From positions 1 through 33,286 of the forward strand of contig CALBGL010000107.1 of NCBI GenBank assembly GCA_937892735.1: DNA of 33,286 nt. The letters are read 5' to 3'. The notes under the pieces were generated by a model that saw nothing but the letters and a program-made list of their open reading frames with translations, ran no database searches and was not told the DNA's origin. Each line of letters begins with the position of its first letter. The stretch's first letter is position 1. This stretch comes from an uncultured Clostridia bacterium. Its GTDB lineage: Bacteria; Bacillota; Clostridia; Lachnospirales; Bianqueaceae. Made by a program: the position numbers and the translations under genes. Shown here one piece after another: positions 1 to 7,999 of this stretch.

Positions 1-178
1 CGTCGTAACATTTCAAAGGCTCATGTAATGAGAAATCAACGGCCCCATGGCCGATCCCGATACCTCGAAACAGATTTCAACGCTGCCACCGGGCCGATCC
101 CGACTACGACGAGAAGCGCCGCAAGTCCATTGACTGACAGCGCCTCTTTCGTTTAAGATCTAAGGAGGAATTTGTCAA
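1..178. other. Unassigned sequence downstream of the ugp-like operon, with an IS-end-like motif
   Basis: No convincing gene is seen. Bases 1-37, read on the minus strand, share the pattern TTTCTCATT, 6 bases, GC, 4 bases, GAAATGTTAC with the direct repeats at 8647-8810, so this may be a transposon end. A 12-bp direct repeat, GGCCGATCCCGA, occurs at 49-60 and 92-103. A good Shine-Dalgarno sequence (taaggagg, about 161-168, plus strand) is followed by no start codon and abuts the stop of the minus-strand binding-protein gene. No intrinsic terminator for that operon is visible here. A short plus-strand frame ends in charged residues (ADPDYDEKRRKSID) at about 133 and could be the tail of a lost gene; this is speculative. 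Confidence 0.35.
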
Positions 179-1525
179 TTATCCATTTGCTACGCCTTCA
201 TTGGCGCTGGTGATTGCGCTGTTCGTATTGGATACAGCCTGTTCTACCGCAGACGCCACATCCGATCCATTGAATACGGCTTCCAGCGCGCTCTGCAGAT
301 CAGTTCTCAACTGTGGCAACTGAGATAACAGCGGTCCTGCAGTGATCGAATTTACCTGAGAGTTCAGAAGCTGCTGCGCGGCAACTTCCAACTGCGGCAG
401 TTCCGCATACGTATTCTGCATAGTTTCTGTTTCATAAGCACCATGGCAAATTGGGAAGTAACCCGTTCCGCTCGCCCATTCTGCCTGGACTTCCGGAGAC
501 GTCACATACTCGAAGAATGCCATCACGCCTGCTTCCGTCTGTTCATCCATACCTGCAGCCGCGCACAACGCGCCACCGCCCGCATATACGCCCTGTGCCT
601 CGACGCCTTCCGGTACCGGCAACGGCGCCACACCGACCTCAAACTCACTGCTGTCGATGACATTCCGCGCGCTGGCAGAGCTGGCGATAAACATACCGAT
701 CTGCTGCTGTGTGAAACCACTGACAGTATTCGTACCATCCGTACCGTAGTTCAGGAGATATCCCGCATCCTGCAGACTCTTGATCCAGTCATAGATCCGC
801 GTAATCTGATCCTGATAGGAGACCTCCGTAGCACGGGATGCGCGTCCATTTTCGTTATTGATGATATAACCACCCATGTTGGTGACCATCTGATCCAGTG
901 CGTATCCATACGCATACATGCCCACAGGCTTTATGCTGCTGTTTTGCGCTGCAATCGCAGCCGCTGCCTCCGATATTCCTTCAAAGGTACTGGGGAACTC
1001 CGTGTATCCCGCAGCGTCAAACACTTCCTTGTTATAATATACAACCGGAGAGGAACAGTTGAACGGCATTACATACAACGTATCATTAACGGTATAGAAA
1101 TTAACTACCTGTTCCAGAAGATCGCTGTCATCAAAATCATATTTCTCCATGAGATCACTGATCGAAGCAATCATGCCAGAGTCGATCATGGACTGCAGGT
1201 TCTGTTCACCGATCTGAATAATGTGTGCGCTGCCTGCGCCATTTGCCATATTGAAGAACTTACCGGTGGATTCATCATAGGAACCCTGATTTTCTGCTAC
1301 TACCACATACTGATCCTGACTGGCATTAAAGTCTTCCACAATCTTATCCAACACTTCTTGGTTGTTTCCGCTCATGGAGTGCCAGAAAGAAATCTGTACC
1401 TTACCATCCGATGTGACGACGGAATTACCGCCAGACGCGCTGTCTGCACATCCTCCCAATATGGTGATCAGCATCATCACGCTGACAACGATTGCGATGA
1501 AACGCTTTCCAAAACTTTTTCTCAT
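179..1525 (-). CDS. ugpB: Ugp-type extracellular solute-binding lipoprotein (ABC importer)
   Basis: Substrate-binding protein of a CUT1-family ABC importer, tethered to the outer face of the membrane. A basic N-terminus and hydrophobic stretch lead to a lipobox LGGC, with the lipidated Cys near residue 26. The mature protein starts with a family-1 solute-binding fold. Segments FWHSM near the start, PFNCSSPVVYYNKEVF in the middle and GTGYFPICHGAYE later line up with what I recall of the glycerol-3-phosphate binding protein UgpB, so sn-glycerol-3-phosphate or a glycerophosphodiester is the best substrate guess. Another sugar remains possible. I chose the ATG at 1525 because AGGAG lies 9 bases upstream; a TTG six bases earlier is too close to it. 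It is the last gene of a five-gene minus-strand operon, 25 bases after the permease gene. About 448 aa, normal length. Confidence 0.85.
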   Translation of the reverse strand: MRKSFGKRFIAIVVSVMMLITILGGCADSASGGNSVVTSDGKVQISFWHSMSGNNQEVLDKIVEDFNASQDQYVVVAENQGSYDESTGKFFNMANGAGSAHIIQIGEQNLQSMIDSGMIASISDLMEKYDFDDSDLLEQVVNFYTVNDTLYVMPFNCSSPVVYYNKEVFDAAGYTEFPSTFEGISEAAAAIAAQNSSIKPVGMYAYGYALDQMVTNMGGYIINNENGRASRATEVSYQDQITRIYDWIKSLQDAGYLLNYGTDGTNTVSGFTQQQIGMFIASSASARNVIDSSEFEVGVAPLPVPEGVEAQGVYAGGGALCAAAGMDEQTEAGVMAFFEYVTSPEVQAEWASGTGYFPICHGAYETETMQNTYAELPQLEVAAQQLLNSQVNSITAGPLLSQLPQLRTDLQSALEAVFNGSDVASAVEQAVSNTNSAITSANEGVANG

Positions 1526-1550
1526 TCTCAATGTCTCCTATTTTCAAGAT

Positions 1551-2363
1551 TTATTTTAATGCTCCCTTGGTCATGCCTTCCTGCAGGCGTTTCTGACCAA
1601 AGAAGATTAAAAGCAAAGTTGGCAGCGAGGTAATCATAGCGCCGGCGGCCATCATGCCGTAATCGCTGACTGCCTCTGTATTTTGCAGCTGTCTGAGACC
1701 GATCTGTACGGTACGCACCGTATCATTTGTCGTAGACAGTAACGGCCACATATACGAGTTCCAGCTGACAAGGAAGAAGTAGATCGCCAGTGTGACCACG
1801 GTGTTCTTCACCATGGGCGCCACGACCTTGATAAAGAACCCGAAATCGGAAATCCCTACCACCGTGGATGCTTCTTTCAGTTCCAACGGAATCTGCATCA
1901 TGTTCTGACGGAACAGGAAGATGCCAAAGGTGGACGCCAGCCCCGGCAGGATCAGTCCTACGTAGGTATTCAGGAGATTCCAGGACCGAATAGTCTGGAA
2001 GTTTGAAATCACCAATACTTCACTCGGAATCATCATCGTCGCCATCATGATCAGAAATACGATCTTCTTGCCTCGGAAGGGAATAAAAACAATCGCATAG
2101 GCCGCAAGCAGTGCAAAGATAATCTGCAGTGCCGTCGAGAGCACTCCCGTAATCGCAGAATTGACCATATAATGCAGCAGAGGCTGTGTATGAAAGGCGT
2201 TGATATAATTCGTCCAGTTCAGCGAATCCGGAATATAATCCCCCCGCAGGATATCCGACAAATCGGAAAAACTGAGCGCCAGAGAAAACAGTACCGGAAA
2301 ACACATAAAGATCGCCGCGATCAGCAAAATGATATACGTGATGGTAATCTGTGTCTTTTTCAT
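1551..2363 (-). CDS. ugpE: CUT1 ABC transporter permease, UgpE/MalG type
   Basis: Integral membrane permease subunit of the importer, 270 aa. It has six predicted transmembrane helices, beginning with a hydrophobic segment at about residues 8-30, and the cytoplasmic EAA-type coupling loop (LKEASTVVGISDFGFFIKVV, about residues 165-184) that docks on the ATPase. It belongs to the shorter MalG/UgpE class. Its ATG overlaps the stop codon of the preceding permease gene as ATGA, so the two are translationally coupled. It pairs with the UgpA-like permease to form the channel. Substrate is inferred only from the binding protein next door. Confidence 0.88.
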   Translation of the reverse strand: MKKTQITITYIILLIAAIFMCFPVLFSLALSFSDLSDILRGDYIPDSLNWTNYINAFHTQPLLHYMVNSAITGVLSTALQIIFALLAAYAIVFIPFRGKKIVFLIMMATMMIPSEVLVISNFQTIRSWNLLNTYVGLILPGLASTFGIFLFRQNMMQIPLELKEASTVVGISDFGFFIKVVAPMVKNTVVTLAIYFFLVSWNSYMWPLLSTTNDTVRTVQIGLRQLQNTEAVSDYGMMAAGAMITSLPTLLLIFFGQKRLQEGMTKGALK

Positions 2364-3286
2364 TGATAGGTCACCAGCCTTTCCGTCAGCTTGGTCTGCA
2401 GCTGAGAGATCAGGAAGATCAGGATAAACAAGATGATACCCTGCGCGGAAGCCGATCCAAACCGGAAATTGACAAAGGCGTCATTATACAGCTTATACAC
2501 CATCAGATTCGTGCTGTTGTTCGGCCCGCCCGATGTCAGCATGTCGATCAGACCAAAGGACTGGAACGCGTTAATCAAAGAGATTGTCACCACAAAAAAC
2601 AACGACGGGGAAATCAGCGGAATCGTCACCTTGCGCAGCCGGTAAAAGAATCCGCCGCCCACGATCTCCACGCTTTCATAGTGGGAATCATCAATGTTCT
2701 TCAATCCACCCATGAGAACCAGATAGGAGAATCCGATATTCATCCAGATGGAGACCGCCGCGATGGAGTAGATCGCGAAATTCGTATCTGTCAGCCATCC
2801 GATAGGCTCTCCGCCAAACCACTGTACGATTCGGTTCAAGAGACCCGCTGTCGGATGAAACAGGAGATTCCAGAACACAGATCCGGCCGCCACGGAGATA
2901 CCCATGGTCGATGAGAAGATGGTGCGGAACACGCCCATACCCGGCAGATTGCTGGAAGACAGTACCGCCAGCATGAGTGAGATGATCACGGTCAGCGGAA
3001 CAGTCAGAATCGTATATAGAAATGTCGTTCCTAACGAATGCAGATAGGTCTCGCTCGTAAACAGGCTGATGTAATTCGAGAAACCAATCATCTGGGTCAG
3101 CGCCCCCGTATTGGAGGTGGCGAAGAAGCTCGTGATGATCGTCTTGATAAAGGGATATATGACAAACAGGATGAAGATCAGCATGGAGGGCAGCAGATAG
3201 ATGATCCAGAACGGAAGCTGCTTCTTCCGTTTCAGTTCCTCCACCTGCTCGCCATTCGCATCCTGCAGTATATTCTTACGTGCCAT
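2360..3286 (-). CDS. ugpA: CUT1 ABC transporter permease, UgpA/MalF type
   Basis: First permease subunit of the importer, about 308 aa. An N-terminal cytoplasmic tail precedes a helix starting near PFWIIYLLPSMLIFILFVIY, typical of UgpA-like permeases, and there are six predicted membrane helices in all. The EAA-like loop is YESVEIVGGGFFYRLRKVTI, with the conserved downstream IPLISP. I chose the ATG at 3286 (MARKNIL) because a G-rich Shine-Dalgarno (GGGGGAG) lies 4-5 bases upstream. An in-frame ATG at 3301 would overlap the ATPase stop codon and cannot be excluded. The 3' end overlaps the next permease gene by four bases. Confidence 0.88.
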   Translation of the reverse strand: MARKNILQDANGEQVEELKRKKQLPFWIIYLLPSMLIFILFVIYPFIKTIITSFFATSNTGALTQMIGFSNYISLFTSETYLHSLGTTFLYTILTVPLTVIISLMLAVLSSSNLPGMGVFRTIFSSTMGISVAAGSVFWNLLFHPTAGLLNRIVQWFGGEPIGWLTDTNFAIYSIAAVSIWMNIGFSYLVLMGGLKNIDDSHYESVEIVGGGFFYRLRKVTIPLISPSLFFVVTISLINAFQSFGLIDMLTSGGPNNSTNLMVYKLYNDAFVNFRFGSASAQGIILFILIFLISQLQTKLTERLVTYQ

Positions 3287-3300
3287 CGCTCTCCCCCCCA

Positions 3301-4416
3301 TCAAGCAGTGAGAGCTGCACAGCCCTTGATATGTAAGGCAGCGCGTATCAATTTGCCCTCGGCATCGTCGAAGAAATGGAAGTCATCCGTGGAAAGGCGA
3401 ATCGCAAGATCCTGTCCCGCTTCGATCATATACTGTCCTGTCCAGCGCGCCGTGAACAACTCGTCTCCCACCTCAAAGAGCACCTGTGTCTCGTTGCCCA
3501 TCATCTCGGTATTCACAACCTTTACATGAATCGCCTGAGGATCCCCCTGCACAGCCAGTTCAATCTGTTCAGCACGCACGCCAATCTGCCACTGGTTTCC
3601 CTCCGGCATATTTTCCTTCTCCTCCTCGTTCACTGGAACCAGGAGGCTGCCATTTAGCAGCAGGCCATCCGCCGTCATCCTCGCATGCGCCAAATTCATC
3701 TGCGGAGATCCGATAAAGCCTGCCACGAATGTATTAGCTGGTTCATTATATAGCTCCAACGGTGTACCCGTCTGCTGAATCTTGCCACCATGCAGTACCA
3801 TGATATGATCGCCCATAGTCATGGCCTCCACCTGGTCATGCGTTACGTAGATGACCGTCAACCCCAGTTTCTTCTGCAGACGACGGATCTCCGTACGCAT
3901 CTGTCCTCGCAGCTTCGCATCCAGATTGGAAAGCGGCTCATCCATCAGACACAGCGGCGCTTGGCTGCATACGCTTCGTGCCAGGGCTACACGCTGGCGC
4001 TGGCCACCGGACAATTCCCTCGGCTTTCTCTTGAGATAAGGGGTCAAGCCCAACATCTCTGCCGCCTCTTCCAGACGGCGCTTCTGCTCTTCCTTCGGTA
4101 CCTTCTTCACATCCAGTCCAAACAGAATGTTATCCTTCACGGTCATATGCGGATACAGCGCGTAGTTTTGAAACACCATGGAAAGGTTGCGATCCTTCGG
4201 CAGCATATGATTGGCGATCTTGCCATCGATCTTGAGGGTTCCATCCGTGATCTTCTCCAGACCCGCAATCACGCGCAGCAGAGTGCTTTTGCCGCAGCCG
4301 GAAGGTCCTACCAATACGTAAAACTCGCCTTCTTCCACATCCAGGTTGATCTTTTCCAAGATATTGACCTTTCCATCATAGGACTTGGTCAGGTCATGCA
4401 GCTCAATCTTGCTCAT
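3301..4416 (-). CDS. ugpC: Sugar/G3P ABC transporter ATP-binding protein (UgpC/MsmX type)
   Basis: Cytoplasmic ATPase that powers the importer, about 371 aa. The Walker A motif GPSGCGKST is at residues 37-45, followed by the ABC signature LSGGQRQRVALARS, Walker B LCLMDEPLSNLDAKL and the H-loop THDQVEAM. The last third is the regulatory OB/TOBE domain typical of the UgpC/MalK/MsmX group. The ATG at 4416 is two bases after the stop of the upstream phosphoesterase gene, with AAGGAG upstream; an earlier ATG (MERSEIR) would overlap that gene and is less likely. MsmX-type ATPases can serve several importers in Firmicutes, but this one sits in an operon with both permeases and a binding protein and is probably dedicated. 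Confidence 0.92.
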   Translation of the reverse strand: MSKIELHDLTKSYDGKVNILEKINLDVEEGEFYVLVGPSGCGKSTLLRVIAGLEKITDGTLKIDGKIANHMLPKDRNLSMVFQNYALYPHMTVKDNILFGLDVKKVPKEEQKRRLEEAAEMLGLTPYLKRKPRELSGGQRQRVALARSVCSQAPLCLMDEPLSNLDAKLRGQMRTEIRRLQKKLGLTVIYVTHDQVEAMTMGDHIMVLHGGKIQQTGTPLELYNEPANTFVAGFIGSPQMNLAHARMTADGLLLNGSLLVPVNEEEKENMPEGNQWQIGVRAEQIELAVQGDPQAIHVKVVNTEMMGNETQVLFEVGDELFTARWTGQYMIEAGQDLAIRLSTDDFHFFDDAEGKLIRAALHIKGCAALTA

Positions 4417-4418
4417 CC

Positions 4419-5219
4419 TTATTTCGCTCCTTTCCATGCCCCAAAGAAATGCATCACGTTTAAATCCTCTTCCATATCGGCGCCATGGGTGCCATGGCCC
4501 TGTTCATTCGTATGAATCCCGTGATCTGTCGCCCAGCACAAGAGACTATCCTCGGACTTCCAGCATTCTTCCGCAGCGCCAGCCAATCTGTCAAAGGCTG
4601 CGATATGATGTTTCAAGGCTGCCAGAGACTGTTCTGACTCTGGGAATGTACGATGCATGACATCGTCGTACTCCTGGTTATAGACCACAATCACCTCATA
4701 GTCGCTGTCGCGGATGAGTTTCTCTGCCTGATCCGTCACTTCTCCATCATAGGGAAGGATAAAATAATCCATATTTCTCTCCTGGAACAAGATGGCCATA
4801 CTGGAATTCTCCACCGCCACCAGCGCGGTCTTCTTTCCCGCGGCTGCCAGGACATCAAATAGGGATTCCTGCCGCAATACATGTTTCTCGTATTTCTGAA
4901 TTCCATGTACGCTCGGCTCTACTCCCGTATACATTGTACCAAAACAAACCGGCGTCACCGATGGCAGAACGGTACAGATCGGTACGCCCAGCTGCGTGTG
5001 CCGCAAAACAGGAGCAAACCACTCCGTGTACTTCTGAAACAGCCACTGTCCTACCGCATCCGGATTATAGATCAGCACTTTTTTCACTTTCTCCATACCC
5101 TGCTGTCTCAGGAGTCCCTCCAGCATCGAAAACGGCGCCTTCGCTGCCTTCGGCGCCGGAATCCCCATGCCGTTGGCTATCGTGGCCACAAACTGCGTCA
5201 TAGAAATCGTATTCTTCAT
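4419..5219 (-). CDS. Alkaline-phosphatase-superfamily phosphoesterase (nucleotide pyrophosphatase/phosphodiesterase type)
   Basis: 266 aa, no signal peptide, so cytoplasmic. The superfamily metal and nucleophile set can be followed: an Asp near residue 54 (NPDAVG), the nucleophile Thr at about 89 in LPSVTPVCFGTMYTG, the pair D185/H189 in YDDVMHRT, then DHG at 232-234 and a His near 242 (GHGTHG). The set looks complete, so the enzyme is probably active on a phosphate mono- or diester. It is the first gene of the ugp-like operon, two bases ahead of ugpC. In E. coli the comparable operon ends with UgpQ, an unrelated glycerophosphodiesterase; this protein may do the analogous job on imported substrate. 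That role is inference; the fold assignment is good. Confidence 0.75.
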   Translation of the reverse strand: MKNTISMTQFVATIANGMGIPAPKAAKAPFSMLEGLLRQQGMEKVKKVLIYNPDAVGQWLFQKYTEWFAPVLRHTQLGVPICTVLPSVTPVCFGTMYTGVEPSVHGIQKYEKHVLRQESLFDVLAAAGKKTALVAVENSSMAILFQERNMDYFILPYDGEVTDQAEKLIRDSDYEVIVVYNQEYDDVMHRTFPESEQSLAALKHHIAAFDRLAGAAEECWKSEDSLLCWATDHGIHTNEQGHGTHGADMEEDLNVMHFFGAWKGAK

Positions 5220-5265
5220 ACTTGATCTCTCCTTAAATCTTCAATATCAATCTTAAACGACTATG

Positions 5266-5330
5266 ATTATACGTACCTTCTGTAAAATCTGTCCTCCAGG
5301 AACTGTGAAATTCAGGTAAATGCTTGTAAG
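5266..5330 (-). promoter_or_regulatory. Promoter of the ugp-like operon with Pho-box-like direct repeats
   Basis: On the minus strand a -10 box TATAAT lies at 5266-5271, about 45 bases upstream of the phosphoesterase start, with no good -35. Upstream of it, in the same orientation, hexamers of the form TT(A/C/T)ACA or one-off occur: CTTACA (5325-5330), TTTACC (5315-5320), TTCACA (5304-5309) and TTTACA (5281-5286). Centre spacings are about 10, 11 and 23 bases, so roughly one helical turn apart. This matches the described layout of PhoP binding sites in Bacillus-type Firmicutes (direct repeats, about 11-bp period, covering the -20 to -60 region). Phosphate-starvation control is inferred. Confidence 0.5.
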
Positions 5331-5393
5331 AATTCCATGAAGAAATTTTACATTCTCTCTCGCATTTCATATGCAGTACTATGAGGCATCTAC

Positions 5394-5435
5394 AAATAAA
5401 AAACAGGCAAAGAAGCCTTCGAAAGCTCCTTTGCC
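5394..5435 (-). terminator. Intrinsic terminator downstream of the LysR pseudogene
   Basis: On the minus strand GGCAAAG (5429-5435) pairs with CTTTGCC (5406-5412) around an imperfect inner stem, followed by a T-rich tract read from the A-run at 5394-5403. It lies about 65 bases past the end of the LysR remnant and insulates it from the ugp-like promoter. Confidence 0.75.
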
Positions 5436-5500
5436 CATCTTATTCTGCTACGCGTTTAGACGAAGCCAAGGCTTTAAACCCAGAAAATTGAAGGTTATTT

Positions 5501-6439
5501 TTACAAATTAAAAACCGACTTCTCCAGTTCGTCCAAAACTCCCCTTCCGTACCTCTCCCAAACTTGTGAAGGATTCACCCGCTCTTTCAGATATTTCATA
5601 AATTCCAAAACTGCAGGAGAAAAGATCTGTTCTTTCTTCCACACCAATACGGCCCCTGTCTCCAGCACAGGCGTCAGAGGAATAAATTTCGTCCCCGGAT
5701 ATTCCCGATTCATTTGAAAGCACAGCGCCGCGCCCACACGCTCCCTGACCATGTAAGCCACATTCAAAAACAGATTATAGGTCGCTGCCACCTCCAATTT
5801 CTCATAATAGGGTCCAAAACAGTTTTCCAATTCATTTCTGACAGATTCCCGACGCACCATGATGAGTGGAAAACTCCAAACATTCCCTGGCAGTGACCTC
5901 TTCTTTTTCCTGAAGCCAAGAGCCTTCCCATATCAGCGCGCCTCCCGTTCCTTGTAGGGCATGCGAATATAATTATATTTTCCCAGCTCTACCGATTCCA
6001 ATAAAAGCCCCATGTCCAGATACCCTTTCTCGATGCGTTCCTTGATCTCATCCGCAATCGCCGTATAAACATGAAACTGTACCGCAGGTTGGATCTTCTG
6101 AAATTCCCGCATGTACTGTGCCAGAAAGATCATATTCTGCGTCTCTCCGCATCCGATGGAAATCACACCACTGAGTTTCTCGTCCCGATGCGCAAATTCT
6201 TCCATAACTTCCTCGGTCAGATTCACGATCTCCTGCGCCTTCCATCACAGAAGCATTCCCTCTTCGGTCAATATCATACTATGATTACTTCGCCGAAACA
6301 ACGGTACCCCCAGTTCCTCTTCCAGCTGCATCAACTGCCGGGACAGGGTCGGTTGTGTCACATGGAGAAGTCCTGCCGCTCTGATGATATTTTCTTCCTT
6401 CGCAATCGTCAGAAATACTCTCAGCATTCTGAGTTCCAT
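5501..6439 (-). pseudogene. LysR-family transcriptional regulator, inactivated by a stop codon and two frameshifts
   Basis: Conceptual protein of about 310 aa. The N-terminal helix-turn-helix is intact (MELRMLRVFLTIAKEENIIR onward, with HVTQPTLSRQLMQLEEELG). After LTEEGMLL there is an in-frame TGA at 6245-6247; the frame stays open behind it as WKAQEIVNLTEEV, so a CGA-to-TGA change fits. At the C-run 5944-5946 one base appears lost: the family-like continuation (GGALIWEGSW) lies in the next frame. At the A-run 5870-5873 one base appears gained, and reading resumes as PLIMVRRESV to the natural end. Three independent lesions argue for a real pseudogene, although two lie in homopolymers and could be sequencing errors. 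Former function and ligand are unknown; a truncated DNA-binding domain of about 65 aa could still be made. Confidence 0.85.
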
Positions 6440-7322
6440 CTTTCTCCCCCTTTCTTTCAAACGCATCTTCAATCAAACGTATCCATTGTTCCATGCCCGG
6501 CGATATATATTTACTGCGATGATAAATCATGTGTATGGTACGATGAAGGAGAAATCCTGGTACCTGAATCTGACGCAATGTTCCCTGTCGAATCTCCGAC
6601 TCGACCAGGCGTTCTGGCAGCACAGCAATGCCGATCCCTTCCTGCGCCGCCATCTTAAGCGCTTCTATCGAACTACTCTCCCACGCGGCCTCCGCTTTAT
6701 ATCCCTGTGCGTCCAATGCGTGTTCCAGAATCTCTCGGGCACCACTTCCTCGTTCTCGCAAGAGCAGCGGGCATTCCAACAGTCGTGAGAGGCTCATCTG
6801 TTCCGGATATACTTCCGGGTTTCCCACAGGAATCATCTGATCCTCCATCAGAGGTTTACAGGTTAAATATTCGGAATGAGGAATCCCTTCGATAACTGCC
6901 AGATCCAACCCATCTTGGAGAATTTCCTTCTCAATCTCATCGGAGGTCTCAATCCTGACCCGTACTTCCAGCTGCGGCCATACCTCTTTCAGCTTTTTCA
7001 CCACCTTCGGTACATAATAGGATCCCACCGTCACACTACAGCCCAATCGCAGCATTCCTCGCTGATCCGGCGCACCCAGCGTCCGCTCCATTTCTTCGAA
7101 AAGCCCCACAATATGGCGCGCATACGCCAGGAGTCTCTGACCATCTTCCGTGATACGCAGCCTCTTGTTGAGACGTTCAAACAGACAGATTCCATAATGT
7201 TCTTCCAGTTCATGAATCGCCACGCTTACTGTAGGCTGCGCAATATACAGCTCCTTCGCCGCTTTCGTAATACTCTCCCGATCCGCTACCGCAATAAAAA
7301 TCCGCAGATGCCGCAGCGTCAT
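6285..7322 (-). CDS. LysR-family transcriptional regulator with abnormal C-terminal tail
   Basis: Helix-turn-helix at the N-terminus (MTLRHLRIFIAVADRESITK, then YIAQPTVSVAIHELEEHYG), followed by a LysR substrate-binding domain (MLRLGCSVTVGSYYVPKVV and IGIAVLPERLVESE are typical). The ATG at 7322 has GGAGGGAG a few bases upstream. The gene is divergent from two CHR transporter genes 105 bases away, the usual position of a LysR regulator acting on its neighbour. The body ends near residue 300, but the frame runs about 50 residues further, antiparallel to no gene but overlapping the start of the next LysR gene out of frame by some 150 bases. One extra G in the G-run at about 6446-6450 would give a stop about a dozen codons later, at normal family length, so a one-base deletion or sequencing error is likely. 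Confidence 0.82.
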   Translation of the reverse strand: MTLRHLRIFIAVADRESITKAAKELYIAQPTVSVAIHELEEHYGICLFERLNKRLRITEDGQRLLAYARHIVGLFEEMERTLGAPDQRGMLRLGCSVTVGSYYVPKVVKKLKEVWPQLEVRVRIETSDEIEKEILQDGLDLAVIEGIPHSEYLTCKPLMEDQMIPVGNPEVYPEQMSLSRLLECPLLLRERGSGAREILEHALDAQGYKAEAAWESSSIEALKMAAQEGIGIAVLPERLVESEIRQGTLRQIQVPGFLLHRTIHMIYHRSKYISPGMEQWIRLIEDAFERKGEKDGTQNAESISDDCEGRKYHQSGRTSPCDTTDPVPAVDAAGRGTGGTVVSAK

Positions 7323-7348
7323 ACTCTCCCTCCTCATCCATAGCCATT

Positions 7349-7406
7349 TTACTATGAACCATATTATATTATAGTAATTTCATTATAAAAAATCAAGTGG
7401 TATACT
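7349..7406 (+). promoter_or_regulatory. chrA: Promoter of the CHR transporter genes with a LysR-type dyad
   Basis: A -10 box TATACT (7401-7406) stands 17 bases from a poor -35, TTTCAT (7378-7383). Immediately upstream is an inverted repeat, TTACTAT (7349-7355) and ATAGTAA (7371-7377), separated by 15 bases. A dyad abutting a weak -35 in the gap between a LysR gene and its divergent target is the standard arrangement for LysR-dependent activation. The binding site is predicted from position and symmetry only. Confidence 0.5.
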
Positions 7407-7426
7407 CTCTCTGGAGGTGAAACGGA

Positions 7427-7999
7427 GTGCAAAAAAATCTGAAATTTTACATCACACTCTTCTTACAGACATTCAAGATCAGCGCCTTTACCTTTGGAGG
7501 CGGTTATGTCATCGTATCTCTGATGAAAAAGCAATTCGTGGACAAACTGGGCTGGATTTCCGAAAAGGAAATGCTGGATTTTACAGCGATTGCTCAGTCC
7601 TCTCCCGGCGCTATCGCAGTCAATGCTTCCATTCTTGTTGGCTATAAAGTCGGCGGATGGCCGGGCGCTTTCACCGCGATCCTGGGAACCATACTGCCGC
7701 CTCTGATTCTTCTGACAGCAATCTCTTACGTCTATACCTGGTTTATATCCATCGACGCAATCCGCTATATCATGCAGGGTATGCAGGCAGGAGTGGCCGC
7801 TGTCATCTGCGATGTAGTCTATGGCCTAGGAGCGTCCGTCTGGAAGGAAAGCCGGGGCATCGCCCTCGTTACGGCTGTTCTTTCGTTTATATTGGTCACC
7901 TTTCTCTCTGTCAACGTCATACTGATCGTCATCGTCTGCATCATTGCTGGTATTGTAATCTATGGAAAGGAGCGCGTACGGCATGGAAATACTCCTTAA
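7427..7999 (+). CDS. chrA: Chromate transporter family protein, first half-size CHR subunit
   Basis: 190-aa membrane protein with one CHR domain: FKISAFTFGGGYVIVSLMKK near the N-terminus and SSPGAIAVNASILVGYKVGG further on are the characteristic glycine-rich motifs, followed by four or so hydrophobic helices. Half-size CHR proteins are encoded in pairs and work as two-subunit anion transporters; chromate efflux is the best known activity, but many natural members are uncharacterised. The start is GTG at 7427, supported by GGAGGTG upstream and by the absence of a nearby ATG in frame. The last 17 bases overlap the second subunit gene. Divergent from a LysR regulator. Confidence 0.88.
   Translation: MQKNLKFYITLFLQTFKISAFTFGGGYVIVSLMKKQFVDKLGWISEKEMLDFTAIAQSSPGAIAVNASILVGYKVGGWPGAFTAILGTILPPLILLTAISYVYTWFISIDAIRYIMQGMQAGVAAVICDVVYGLGASVWKESRGIALVTAVLSFILVTFLSVNVILIVIVCIIAGIVIYGKERVRHGNTP

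Noticed and set aside
161..178. Ribosome binding site of a plus-strand gene
   Set aside because: No start codon follows at a usable distance and the downstream sequence is the antisense of ugpB.
443..1633. 396-codon open frame on the plus strand
   Set aside because: It is antisense to the binding-protein gene, which has a clear lipoprotein signal and family motifs; the plus-strand product is Arg/His-rich and unlike any protein.
5501..5860. Separate small gene of 119 codons
   Set aside because: It is the C-terminal part of the frameshifted LysR gene; sequence continuity is restored by one-base corrections.
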